From JAHDBG01 sp963922315 (GTDB lineage Bacteria > Pseudomonadota > Gammaproteobacteria > Chromatiales > Chromatiaceae), in the NCBI GenBank assembly GCA_963922315.1, contig CAWUID010000002.1:1-64000 (forward strand): a DNA stretch of 64,000 bases, given 5' to 3'. The position numbers and the translations under genes are program-made. The notes under the pieces are model-generated. The model was not told the origin of the DNA, searched no databases, and saw nothing but the letters and a program-made list of their open reading frames with translations. This document shows positions 50,776 through 59,828 of this stretch, piece after piece. Each line of letters begins with the position of its first letter. Position 1 is the first letter of the stretch.

Positions 50776-52224
50776 CTAACGGCGCCAGAAAGCGGGTGAG
50801 AGCAGGACCAACAGGGTGAAGATTTCGAGTCGGCCAAGTAGCATGGCGAAACAGAGGATACCTTTGCTGATGTCTGGCAGGTCGGCATAATGTGCCCCGA
50901 CCTGCCCCAGTCCAGGGCCGAGGTTGTTGATGCTGGCGGCAGTTGCGCTGAAGGCGGTGATCAGGTCCAACCCGGTGGCGGCCAGACTCAGGTAGATCAG
51001 GCTGAAGCTGGCGACATACAGTGCAAAAAAGCCCCAGACGGCACCGACGATTCTGGATGAAATCACTTTGTCGCCGATGCGCAGCGGGAGCTGGGCGTTC
51101 GGGTGAATCAGGCGCATGATTTCGCGCGCGCCTTGTTTGAACAGCAGCAGGATGCGGATCACTTTCATGCCCCCGCCGGTGGATCCGGCACAGCCGCCGA
51201 TAAAGCTGCTGAACAGTAACAGTATGGTGATAAAAGCTGGCCACTGGTACCAGTCGGCAGTGGTAAAGCCGGCAGTGGTGGCGATCGACACGGCCTGGAA
51301 CAGGCCCTGGCTGACGTTGTCCTGCCAGTCGGCGTCGGTGTTGGTCAGGAGCAGTCCGAGGATGGTACCAAATACGACCAGGCTGAGCAGGCTGATGTAC
51401 AGTCGGCATTCGGCATCCTGCCAGTAGATGCGCAGGTTGCGCCGACGCAATGCGACAAAATGTAGTGCAAAGTTGATTGCGGCAATCAGCATGAACACGA
51501 TGGCGACTGCCTGCACGGCCTGGCTGTTGAAGTAGCCAAGGCTGGCATCATGGGTGGAGAAGCCGCCGATGGCAATGGTTGAGTAGGCGTGGCCCAGGGC
51601 GTCGAACGGGCTCATCCCGGCAGCCCAATAGGCAATGGCGCAGATCAGGGTCAGACCCAGATAAATCAGCCACAGTGCTTTTGCAGTTTCGGTGATGCGT
51701 GGGGTGAGTTTCGCATCTTTCATTGGCCCTGGAGTTTCAGCCCGATACAGTTGCATACCACCGATACCGAGCAGTGGCAGGACGGCGACGGCCAGGACGA
51801 TGATGCCCATGCCGCCAAGCCATTGCAGTTGTTGCCGGTAGTACAGGATGGCACGTGGCAGGTCGTCCAATCCGGTGATGACAGTGGCGCCGGTGGTAGT
51901 CAGACCGGAAACAGATTCGAACAGGGCGTCGATAACGGACAGGTGGGGTTCGTGGGCGAGGATGAATGGCAGAGCGCCGATCGCGGTTAGTACCAGCCAG
52001 AACATGGCGACGACGATAAAGCCATCGCGCAGTTGCATGTCGCGGCGTGGCCGGAGGACTGGCAGCCAACTGATCAGACCGGCGCTCAGGGTCAGGCTGA
52101 ATGCGGTAGCAAATGCGGTAGCGGTGCCATCTGCGTCGTAGAGAGCGAGTCCCAGCGGTGGCAGCAGGGTCAGGCTGAAGAAGGTCAGCAGGATGCCGAG
52201 GATGCGCTGGATCGGTGAGGACAT
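50776..52224 (-). CDS. trkH: Trk system potassium uptake protein TrkH/TrkG
   Basis: A 482-aa membrane protein with about ten helices and four pore-loop motifs, for example SGLTTTGATVI, YSTIAIGGFSTHD, SIATTAGFTTADW and SATAASINNLGPGL. K+ translocating subunit, working with TrkA, whose gene ends 6 bp upstream. Confidence 0.95.
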   Translation of the reverse strand: MSSPIQRILGILLTFFSLTLLPPLGLALYDADGTATAFATAFSLTLSAGLISWLPVLRPRRDMQLRDGFIVVAMFWLVLTAIGALPFILAHEPHLSVIDALFESVSGLTTTGATVITGLDDLPRAILYYRQQLQWLGGMGIIVLAVAVLPLLGIGGMQLYRAETPGPMKDAKLTPRITETAKALWLIYLGLTLICAIAYWAAGMSPFDALGHAYSTIAIGGFSTHDASLGYFNSQAVQAVAIVFMLIAAINFALHFVALRRRNLRIYWQDAECRLYISLLSLVVFGTILGLLLTNTDADWQDNVSQGLFQAVSIATTAGFTTADWYQWPAFITILLLFSSFIGGCAGSTGGGMKVIRILLLFKQGAREIMRLIHPNAQLPLRIGDKVISSRIVGAVWGFFALYVASFSLIYLSLAATGLDLITAFSATAASINNLGPGLGQVGAHYADLPDISKGILCFAMLLGRLEIFTLLVLLSPAFWRR

Positions 52225-52230
52225 GGCAGG

Positions 52231-53604
52231 CTACAGGAAGGTGATGTCGACCTGGAACAGTCGTTCGACAGCGGCGATTTTGCGTTTGTCGGTGACAAAC
52301 AGGATCAGGTGGTCTTCTGCTTCTATCCGGGTATCATGGTGCGCGATAATCACCTGGTTGCCGCGTACAATCGCGCCGATTCTGGCTTCTTCCGGCAGGC
52401 GGATTTCGTCTATCCGCCGCCCGACCACCCGGGAGGATGTCCGGTCGCCGTGGGCAATCGCTTCTATGGCTTCGGCTGCGCCCCGGCGTAGTGCATGTAC
52501 AGCAGCGACGTCGCCCCGGCGTACATGGGTCAGCAGGGAGCCGATGGTGGCTTGTTGCGGTGAGATGGCGATGTCGATAGTCCCCGACTGTACCAGATCA
52601 ACATAGGCGGCCCGGTTGATCAGGGCCATCACTTTGCGTGCTCCCAGACGTTTGGCCAGCATCGCTGACAGGATGTTCACCTCGTCGTCATCCGTGACTG
52701 CACAGAAGACGTCGGTGCGCTCAATGTTTTCCTCAAGCAGAAGTTCTTCGTCGGCGGCATCACCATGCAGCACAATGGTGCGGGACAGTTGTTCAGCGAT
52801 TTTTTCGGCGTGTTGCTGGTTATGTTCTATCAGTTTGACCTGGTAGTCAGATTCCAGTGCGGCGGCCAGGCGCCGTCCGATGTTACCGCCGCCGGCGAAC
52901 ATCAGCCGCCGGAAGGGTTTTTCTGCTCGCCGCAGTTCCCGCATCACAGCGCGGATGTTGTTGGCGGCAGCCAGGAAAAACACTTCGTCGTCTACTTCAA
53001 CATGGGTATCGCCAGTCGGGTCTATCGCCTGGCCCTGACGATATATGGCAACCACCCGGGCTTCTTCACCGCGCAAGTGCTGGTTCAGGGTGCGCAGCGC
53101 ATGGCCTACCAGTGGTCCGCCATGGTAGGCGTGTAGTGCGACCAGCCGGACTTTGCCCTGGGCAAAATCCAGTACCTGTAATGCGCCCGGGTGTTGTATC
53201 AATCGCAGGATATAGTCAGTGACCAGTTGTTCCGGGCTGATCAATACGTCTACCGGCAATGCCTGGTGGCAAAACAGATTCGGGTAGGCCAGGTATTCTG
53301 GTGCGCGTACCCGGGCGATTTTGGTTGGTGTGTGGAACAGGGTCCAGGCAGCCTGGCAGGCGACCATGTTTGTTTCGTCACTATGGGTGACAGCGATGAT
53401 CATATCCGCATCTTCTGCCCCGGCTTGTTGCAGTATGTGCGGGTGGGATGCCTGGCCCTGAACGGTGCGGATATCGAGTCGGTCCTGTAGTTCCCGGAGC
53501 AGGTTGTTGTTGTGATCAACGACGGTGATGTCGTTGGCTTCGCTGGCCAGGTTGCGGGCAACGGTGGTGCCAACCTGGCCAGCCCCCAGTATGATGATTT
53601 TCAC
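52231..53604 (-). CDS. trkA: Trk system potassium uptake regulatory protein TrkA
   Basis: A 457-aa cytoplasmic protein with two RCK modules: ILGAGQVGTTVARNLA near the N-terminus and MFAGGGNIGRRLAAAL at about residue 234, each followed by a TrkA-C domain. NAD(H)/ATP binding gates the TrkH channel. Typical length (458). Confidence 0.97.
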   Translation of the reverse strand: MKIIILGAGQVGTTVARNLASEANDITVVDHNNNLLRELQDRLDIRTVQGQASHPHILQQAGAEDADMIIAVTHSDETNMVACQAAWTLFHTPTKIARVRAPEYLAYPNLFCHQALPVDVLISPEQLVTDYILRLIQHPGALQVLDFAQGKVRLVALHAYHGGPLVGHALRTLNQHLRGEEARVVAIYRQGQAIDPTGDTHVEVDDEVFFLAAANNIRAVMRELRRAEKPFRRLMFAGGGNIGRRLAAALESDYQVKLIEHNQQHAEKIAEQLSRTIVLHGDAADEELLLEENIERTDVFCAVTDDDEVNILSAMLAKRLGARKVMALINRAAYVDLVQSGTIDIAISPQQATIGSLLTHVRRGDVAAVHALRRGAAEAIEAIAHGDRTSSRVVGRRIDEIRLPEEARIGAIVRGNQVIIAHHDTRIEAEDHLILFVTDKRKIAAVERLFQVDITFL

Positions 53605-53615
53605 CTGGATACCCG

Positions 53616-54422
53616 CTAGAAGTTGCGTTCGCGCCGGATCACTTCGTAGGCCTGTTTGATTTCGTGTGTTTTGCGGGCGGCAACCTGCATCATTTCTTCC
53701 GGTAGTCCTTTTGAGACCAGTTTATCCGGATGATGCTGGCTGAGCAGGCGTCGATAGGCCCGTTTGATTTCAGCTGCTGAAGCCTGCGGGGCGATACCCA
53801 GTAGCGCATATGCATCTGCTGTTGAGGGTTTTGACCGGGCTGAGCGTTGTCCTGACTGCTGATAGCCGCGCCCGGCTTGTACCATCCGCTCCAGGCGCCG
53901 ATAATGCGCCTCGCTCACTCCCAGACTGGCGCAGATCTGGAGTAACAGCTGGTCTTCTGTGGTATGCATCTGACCGTCGGCATAGGCGGCATGCAGTTGT
54001 ATTTCCAGGAAGGTTTGTAACAACCCTGGTCTGCCTCGGCAGACCTGACCTAGCTCATGTAGTCTGGCTTGCAGGTCACACTGGTCTGCTTTGCCTTCGT
54101 TGAACAATCGGATTGCTTCTGCACGTTGGGTAGCATTCAATCCGAGTTGTGTAATGACCTGCTCGGCCAGGCGAATTTCAGCCTGGCTGATCTGCCCGTC
54201 TGCCTTTGCCAGTTTGCCCATGATCTGGAAGGTTGCGCGAAAAAAGATCGCTTCAACCTGTTCCCGGCTGGTAAAGTTAAACGGATGCTGAAACTGGTGC
54301 AGCGGTATCTGGCGCCAGCCCCGGTCAAACTGATGCCCCAGCATCGCGCCGAAGATGGCGCCCCAGATGCCACCAAACAGGTGCCCGAAGAACGCGCCGA
54401 TAATTTTCCCCCACCACTGCAT
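53616..54422 (-). CDS. djlA: DnaJ-like membrane co-chaperone DjlA
   Basis: A 268-aa protein with a Gly-rich N-terminal transmembrane segment (GAFFGHLFGGIWGAIFGAMLG), a TerB-like central domain (LAKADGQISQAEIRLAEQ...) and a C-terminal J domain with YRRLLSQHHPDKL, containing the HPD motif. Canonical DjlA layout. Stimulates DnaK at the inner membrane. Confidence 0.95.
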   Translation of the reverse strand: MQWWGKIIGAFFGHLFGGIWGAIFGAMLGHQFDRGWRQIPLHQFQHPFNFTSREQVEAIFFRATFQIMGKLAKADGQISQAEIRLAEQVITQLGLNATQRAEAIRLFNEGKADQCDLQARLHELGQVCRGRPGLLQTFLEIQLHAAYADGQMHTTEDQLLLQICASLGVSEAHYRRLERMVQAGRGYQQSGQRSARSKPSTADAYALLGIAPQASAAEIKRAYRRLLSQHHPDKLVSKGLPEEMMQVAARKTHEIKQAYEVIRRERNF

Positions 54423-54443
54423 AATGTAACCTTCTGTGTAGAA

Positions 54444-54521
54444 GGCACTTCTGAAAACGATGGTGCTTGCAAAGACTTGTTCGTCTCGTTTTTGCTTCGC
54501 TCGTGACGTTTTCAGAGGCGC
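54444..54521 (+). repeat. Miniature inverted-repeat element, family C, copy 2
   Basis: A 78-bp element whose ends GGCACTTCTGAAAACG and CGTTTTCAGAGGCGCC are terminal inverted repeats. It matches the outer parts of the 118-bp copy at 28915-29032 and lacks that copy's middle 45 bp. It fills the gap between djlA and the divergent [2Fe-2S] protein, so it may carry or separate their promoters. Confidence 0.8.
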
Positions 54522-54531
54522 CCTGAAATTT

Positions 54532-54855
54532 ATGAGTTATTACCAACAACACGTCTTTTTTTGTACCAACCTGCGCGACAATGCGCGCCAGTCATGCCAG
54601 CAATGCGATGCTCAGGCCGCACGGGATTATGTCAAACAGCGCTGTAAGACTTTGTTTCCCGATCCTCATGCGATTCGTATCAACAGTGCCGGTTGTCTGA
54701 ATCGTTGTAAGCTCGGCCCGGTGCTGGTGATTTATCCGCAAGGTGTCTGGTATCGTTACGATAACCAGCGTGATCTGGACGACATTATTGATCAACATTT
54801 GCAAAAAGGCGAGGTAGTCGAACGACTGTTGTTGCCAGCATCTGTTACGTCGTAA
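54532..54855 (+). CDS. Thioredoxin-like [2Fe-2S] ferredoxin
   Basis: About 107 aa from ATG 54532. HVFFCTNLRDNARQSCQQCDAQAA and INSAGCLNRCKLGPVLVIYPQGVWYR give the four ligand cysteines of the thioredoxin-like [2Fe-2S] ferredoxin family. Usually a stand-alone redox carrier of unknown partner. Convergent with hipA. Confidence 0.88.
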   Translation: MSYYQQHVFFCTNLRDNARQSCQQCDAQAARDYVKQRCKTLFPDPHAIRINSAGCLNRCKLGPVLVIYPQGVWYRYDNQRDLDDIIDQHLQKGEVVERLLLPASVTS

Positions 54856-54874
54856 CGGTTTTTCCGCCAGGTTG

Positions 54875-56101
54875 TCAGGGGTGCAGGGTGTGCCGCCGTG
54901 CGATTGTCCGTATCGTGTCTGGTACGATACCCAGTTCAGCAGCGATGGCTGGCCATTGGCTCAGCGCCTGGGTAGTTTGTTCGATGATGGTGAGTGCCTG
55001 ATCAGGCCTGATATCAGTCAGTTTTGCCAGGTCAGTCAGGTCCTTCCGGGTAAATTGCTGACTTTCTCCCATCAACAGGGTGCTCTGTTCGCCGTTCGGG
55101 CCAGATGAGTAGGTGATGTCATATGCGGGTGAAAAGATCCAGTCACCCGTCTTATCCAGGATAAATGAAAAGTTTTTTGCATGATCGTCCCGGTTGTGTG
55201 ACAGCACATTGAAGACGGCCAGCCGGTACAGTTTTTCGACTTGTCTGACAGATCGGGTCAGAACAGAACAGGCTCTGATCAGATCCTGATAATCCAGGCA
55301 AGGCGTTCTGAAGTCTGCGTGCAATAAACCACAGGCACTGACGACATGGCGACGCTGGTTGTGCTGGCGGTCAAACCGCTGTGTTGCAAAATAGCGTTCC
55401 TGTAATAACCGGACTGCTGGCATCTCAACCCCGGCCAGTTGTGCCATCCGGGCATATGCATATTCAATCAGGCCGGATTGCGGGTCATCATAGGTCTGGT
55501 TGAATTTGACGATCCAGTGCTGAAAACCGGCTGGTACATCACCCACGCCGGGTATGATTTGAGCGTCTTGCGCATGCAGGCCGATCAGTGCCTTCGGGCG
55601 CGCTCCGGCAGATGAACCGTTCAGCCTGAACAGTTGTTCGGAAAATTCGGCCTTTTCCTGGATCAGAGCAGCCTGTTCTGCCAGGTTGGCCAGATTCAGC
55701 GGCATGTCCTGCTCGCTGATGTCGCTATAATCAGGCAGATAGGTCAGTGCCCCCATTGCCTGCTGACCGACAGCACACAACCGATCCAGAGGTGAACAGC
55801 GGGCTGGTTCAATCTGGTGTGATCTGAGTTTCCGATCCAGCAACAAACGCCCCCAGCCGTCTGGCAGACTGTCATTAAATACGCCGGGCAATCCCTCAAA
55901 TAAGTGTGGATCTGAACGTATCAGCCCTGATTTGAGTGGTAGCCTGAAGGGTGAAATCTGCAGGTCGGTATGGATAAACGTTGCATCATATTCAAAAAAG
56001 ATGACACGATCTTTGATTGCCAATCGCCCTACCGGCAGGATTGTATCCTGATCAAAACGCAGCTCCACAGTCACTTTCGTGGCTGGTATAAATCTGCTCA
56101 T
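54875..56101 (-). CDS. hipA: HipA-family serine/threonine kinase toxin
   Basis: A 408-aa kinase. N-terminal couple_hipA domain (VTVELRFDQDTILPVGRLA), GVFNDSLPDGWGRLLLDR, the P-loop-like GSSAGARPKALIG with the likely autophosphorylation serine, catalytic HNRDDHAKNFSF and metal-binding SPAYDITYS. These residues are intact, so an active kinase is possible; HipA of E. coli phosphorylates GltX. Starts within the hipB stop (4-bp overlap). Confidence 0.93.
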   Translation of the reverse strand: MSRFIPATKVTVELRFDQDTILPVGRLAIKDRVIFFEYDATFIHTDLQISPFRLPLKSGLIRSDPHLFEGLPGVFNDSLPDGWGRLLLDRKLRSHQIEPARCSPLDRLCAVGQQAMGALTYLPDYSDISEQDMPLNLANLAEQAALIQEKAEFSEQLFRLNGSSAGARPKALIGLHAQDAQIIPGVGDVPAGFQHWIVKFNQTYDDPQSGLIEYAYARMAQLAGVEMPAVRLLQERYFATQRFDRQHNQRRHVVSACGLLHADFRTPCLDYQDLIRACSVLTRSVRQVEKLYRLAVFNVLSHNRDDHAKNFSFILDKTGDWIFSPAYDITYSSGPNGEQSTLLMGESQQFTRKDLTDLAKLTDIRPDQALTIIEQTTQALSQWPAIAAELGIVPDTIRTIARRHTLHP

Positions 56102-56376
56102 GGCAAGGTTTTCAACAGGTCATCCATGGAGGTGTAAGGCGTTGGCTCGCTGTAAAACAGGGTCATCAGATCATCTGCCAGTTCCAGCACAAATAGCAGC
56201 TTTATGAAAGATGTCAGCGATATCTGACCGGTCTGCTCATATTTTCGTAAGGTGGACAGAGAAACTCCGGATTTTTCCGCTAACCTGGCCTGACTGAGTT
56301 GCATTTGTTTTCTGCGTGTCCTGATGGCCTGACATAACTCGGTTGATAATTCTTTCGGCGTTCTGAGTGATACCAT
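56098..56376 (-). CDS. hipB: HipB-type HTH antitoxin
   Basis: A 92-aa protein with an XRE/Cro-type helix-turn-helix: LSQARLAEKSGVSLSTLRKYEQTGQISLTSF. Precedes and overlaps hipA by 4 bp. Expected to repress the operon and neutralise HipA. Confidence 0.9.
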   Translation of the reverse strand: MVSLRTPKELSTELCQAIRTRRKQMQLSQARLAEKSGVSLSTLRKYEQTGQISLTSFIKLLFVLELADDLMTLFYSEPTPYTSMDDLLKTLP

Positions 56377-56384
56377 AGTGGTTA

Positions 56385-56418
56385 TATTGTACGATATTTA
56401 GCGAAAAATAATACAATA
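56385..56418. promoter_or_regulatory. Candidate HipB operator
   Basis: TATTGTA (56385-56391) and its complement TACAATA (56412-56418) are separated by 20 bp in the AT-rich gap just before hipB. Inverted half-sites at about two and a half helical turns suit a dimeric HTH repressor. It also lies before the divergent helicase gene. Confidence 0.45.
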
Positions 56419-56462
56419 ATGTTACTTTTTGTAAAGTTGTTTGTTGCCTGGAAATCATTCTG

Positions 56463-59400
56463 ATGACGGATAACGCACAACGACACACAGCTCTGAATTC
56501 GGCAGAATCCTATATTGTGCAGGCGCCGGCAGGCTCGGGTAAGACTGAGCTGCTGACACAGCGTTATTTGCGCTTGCTCGCACAGGTCACGCAACCGGAA
56601 CAGATCCTGGCGATTACCTTCACCCGCAAGGCGGCGGCTGAAATGCGCCAGCGCGTGCTGGCAGCATTCATTCAGGATGCTGACGAGCCACCGGATGCGC
56701 CGCATCAGGCAATCACCTGGCAGCTGGCGCAGGCAGCCCGTGCGCAGGATACGGCACAAGGCTGGCAACTGAGTCGTAATCCACACCGGTTGCGATTGCA
56801 AACCTTTGATAGCCTGGCCGCCGAACTGACCCGACAACTGCCGGTTCTGGCAGAGCTGGGTGCGCAACCAACCGTGACAGAACAGGCTCTGCCCTGTTAT
56901 CAGCAGGCGGCGCGCGCCACAATCGCCAGCCTGACAGAAACTGACATGGCACCCCATCTGAGTGCTGTGCTGCGTCATCTGGATAACCAGGCAGATCAGT
57001 TGGAAGCACTGATCTCTCGGATGTTACCACGACGTGAACAATGGTTGCCGACTCTCCTGGATTTGCCAGATGTTGCCTGCCTGGAAACTGCGTTACAGGC
57101 AGAAATTGAACACGATCTGCATCAACTGATGGCAGCCTGGGAGCCTGATTTGCTGGCGGAAGTGATTCGTCTGGCACAGTTTGCGGCAACACATGTTCCA
57201 GTTGACCACGTGTTGCAGGCCTGGGTTGAGCCACCTGCTTCTTTGCTGCCGGAATGGTCACATCTGCACTGGTGGCGCGGACTGGCGACGCTGTTACTGA
57301 CTACAAGCGGGACATGGCGCAAAACCGCAGACAAGCGAATCGGGTTTCCTTCGCCGCAGGATACCGGGATTACCGCCCAACATAAGCGCGCACGCCGTGT
57401 GGCTAAGGCTGATCTGCGCACATTACTGACGGAATTGGCACACAACGTTGATTTGCGAGCGCTGTTGGTTCAGGTGCTGCATTTGCCGGTAACTGGCTAT
57501 CAGATTGATCAGATCGCCCTGCTGGCGCATCTGCGTATGGTACTGTTGCGTGCTGCTGCCGAGTTGCGCTTAGTGTTTCAGGCAACTGGCGAAGTGGATT
57601 TTGCAGAACTGCAACAACGCGCGATTCAGGCATTAGGCGCGGAAACTGCGCCGACGGATCTGGCCCTGGCTCTGGATCATCGTATCCGACATATTCTGGT
57701 TGACGAATTTCAGGATACCTCCGTCAGCCAATATCGCCTGTTGCGTCTGTTGACAGCTGGCTGGCAGCCCGGCGATGGGCGTACTCTGTTCGTGGTTGGC
57801 GATCCGATGCAGTCGATTTATCGGTTTCGTGAGGCAGAAGTCGGCCTGTATCTGCGCACCCGAACACAAGGGCTCAGCGATATTGCACTGACGCCCCTGA
57901 CATTGCAGATGAATTTCCGCTCAACATCGGGCATAGTCAACTGGGTGAATCAGACCTTTCAGGCACTGTTTCCGGCGCATGTAGATGTTCATCTCGGTGC
58001 TGTGCCGTACTCGCCGTCGTGTGCCGCATCAGATGCAGGCTCTTCTGCGGAAGCGGTCCACTGGCATCTGCAGGCCGGGCGCGATGATGCAGAAGAAGCA
58101 CGCCAGATAGCCGATCTGATACGCAGGTTGCAGTGCCAGCAGCCGCAAGCGCAGATCGCGGTACTGGCGCGTAGTCGCCGACACCTGCCGGCGATTGCTT
58201 CTGCCCTGACAGTTGCCGGAATCCGCTATCAGACAGTGGATATCGATCCGTTGCAACACCGGCCAGTCGTGCAGGATTTGCGTAGTCTGACCGGTGCTTT
58301 ACTGCATCCAGCTGACCGATTGGCCTGGCTGGCGCTGCTGCGAACTCCCTGGGTTGGTCTGACACTGGCTGATCTGCTAGTGATTGCAGCAGGTTCCGAA
58401 CCGCTGATCTATGCCGCGATGCAAAATCCTGTTGTACAGGAACAACTCAGCCCGGATGGACTGAAGCGTGTACAGCGTTTGCTGCGTCTGTTGCAACCCT
58501 GTCTGCCATATCGTGCGCGTCAGCCATTGCGTACTCTGGTCGAAGGGTTCTGGCTTGCTCTGGGCGGGCTTGCGTTGTCGGATGCTGCGGGCGTGGCTGA
58601 TGCCCAGGCCTATTTTGATCTACTTGCGCAGATCACGCCGGCACACGGATTGCCCGATTACGCCTGGTTAAATGAACGGCTGGCACAACTATATGCTGCA
58701 CCAGATCCACAGGCCGATGGATGTGTGCAGATGATGACGCTGCATGCTGCGAAAGGGCTGGAGTTTGACGTAGTGATACTGCCGGGGCTTGGGCGGCGGA
58801 CGCGGCGTAATCCGCCGGATTTGTTGTACTGGCAGGAACGAATTGAGGCAGGTTCATCATCCTTACTGATGGCGCCAATTCGTGCTACGGCGACGGATTC
58901 TGAGCCGATAGCGGACTATATCATCCGGTTGCAACACCAGAAAGAACGTCTTGAAACCATGCGCTTGCTGTATGTAGCGGCAACCCGTGCGCGGCAACAA
59001 TTGCACCTGTTCGGGCATTGCACCTGCAACAGCAAGGGAGTCGCTCGACCAGCCGCAGATAGTTTGTTGCAGGCATTATGGCCGGTTGCTGAACTGCATT
59101 ATGTGAATACCACGCAGCAAGACGCGGTACCTGAATCTGAAACCAGATTGTGTGCCCGTACCGAACAACGTCTGCCGCCGGACTGGCAGCTCGTCCTGCC
59201 TGAGAGTTGGCGCGAGCCACCGCTGCCAGCCAGCACCCTGTCTACCGAACTGACCCAGGTCTGGGTCAGCGATACTGCTCGTCACACCGGCACTCTGGTG
59301 CACCGTTATCTGGAGCGAGTCACTCTGGACGGACTTGATCAGTGGCCACCTGAGCGGATTGCTGCATTGAGTCCCGCGATACGTACCGGTCTTGCCCATC

Positions 59401-59816
59401 TGGGTGTTTCACCCTCTGATCTGACATCAGCTGCAGATACCGTCCGGCGCGCCTTGCACAATACCCTGACTGATACGCGCGGACGCTGGATATTGAGTCC
59501 TCATCAGTCCGCTGCCAGTGAACAGGCACTGACTTTGCAGCAGTCACAGGGACAATCAGATGCCCGACATTACGTGATAGATCGCACCTTTGTTGACGAA
59601 GCCGACACGCGCTGGATTATCGACTACAAAACAGCTGAGCCTGGTAGTGACCAGTCACTGGCAGATTTTATGCGACAGCAACAGGAACAATACCAGAAAC
59701 AACTGCACCAGTATGCGCATATTCTGCATCAGATGGAAGACCGACCAATACAACTGGCCCTGTATTTTCCTTTGTGCTGTGGTTGGCAAGCCTGGGCATG
59801 GACTGCTGCCACCTGA
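56463..59816 (+). CDS. AddA/RecB-like UvrD-family helicase-nuclease
   Basis: A 1117-aa protein. Helicase motifs in order: QAPAGSGKTELLTQRYL (Walker A), ILAITFTRKAAAEMRQR, RHILVDEFQDTSVSQY (Walker B), VVGDPMQSIYRFREAE, QMNFRST, MTLHAAKGLEFDVVILPGL and RLLYVAATRARQQL. A C-terminal PD-(D/E)XK nuclease is seen in VDEADTRWIIDYKTAEP and QYQKQLHQYA. Processing of double-strand breaks, likely with a second nuclease subunit (TIGR03623/AddB-like) that is usually upstream but is absent here. Confidence 0.93.
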   Translation: MTDNAQRHTALNSAESYIVQAPAGSGKTELLTQRYLRLLAQVTQPEQILAITFTRKAAAEMRQRVLAAFIQDADEPPDAPHQAITWQLAQAARAQDTAQGWQLSRNPHRLRLQTFDSLAAELTRQLPVLAELGAQPTVTEQALPCYQQAARATIASLTETDMAPHLSAVLRHLDNQADQLEALISRMLPRREQWLPTLLDLPDVACLETALQAEIEHDLHQLMAAWEPDLLAEVIRLAQFAATHVPVDHVLQAWVEPPASLLPEWSHLHWWRGLATLLLTTSGTWRKTADKRIGFPSPQDTGITAQHKRARRVAKADLRTLLTELAHNVDLRALLVQVLHLPVTGYQIDQIALLAHLRMVLLRAAAELRLVFQATGEVDFAELQQRAIQALGAETAPTDLALALDHRIRHILVDEFQDTSVSQYRLLRLLTAGWQPGDGRTLFVVGDPMQSIYRFREAEVGLYLRTRTQGLSDIALTPLTLQMNFRSTSGIVNWVNQTFQALFPAHVDVHLGAVPYSPSCAASDAGSSAEAVHWHLQAGRDDAEEARQIADLIRRLQCQQPQAQIAVLARSRRHLPAIASALTVAGIRYQTVDIDPLQHRPVVQDLRSLTGALLHPADRLAWLALLRTPWVGLTLADLLVIAAGSEPLIYAAMQNPVVQEQLSPDGLKRVQRLLRLLQPCLPYRARQPLRTLVEGFWLALGGLALSDAAGVADAQAYFDLLAQITPAHGLPDYAWLNERLAQLYAAPDPQADGCVQMMTLHAAKGLEFDVVILPGLGRRTRRNPPDLLYWQERIEAGSSSLLMAPIRATATDSEPIADYIIRLQHQKERLETMRLLYVAATRARQQLHLFGHCTCNSKGVARPAADSLLQALWPVAELHYVNTTQQDAVPESETRLCARTEQRLPPDWQLVLPESWREPPLPASTLSTELTQVWVSDTARHTGTLVHRYLERVTLDGLDQWPPERIAALSPAIRTGLAHLGVSPSDLTSAADTVRRALHNTLTDTRGRWILSPHQSAASEQALTLQQSQGQSDARHYVIDRTFVDEADTRWIIDYKTAEPGSDQSLADFMRQQQEQYQKQLHQYAHILHQMEDRPIQLALYFPLCCGWQAWAWTAAT

Positions 59817-59828
59817 CGAATGATCAGA

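Noticed and set aside
53810..54103. Plus-strand frames opposite djlA, trkA and trkH
   Set aside because: Shadows of well-supported minus-strand genes.
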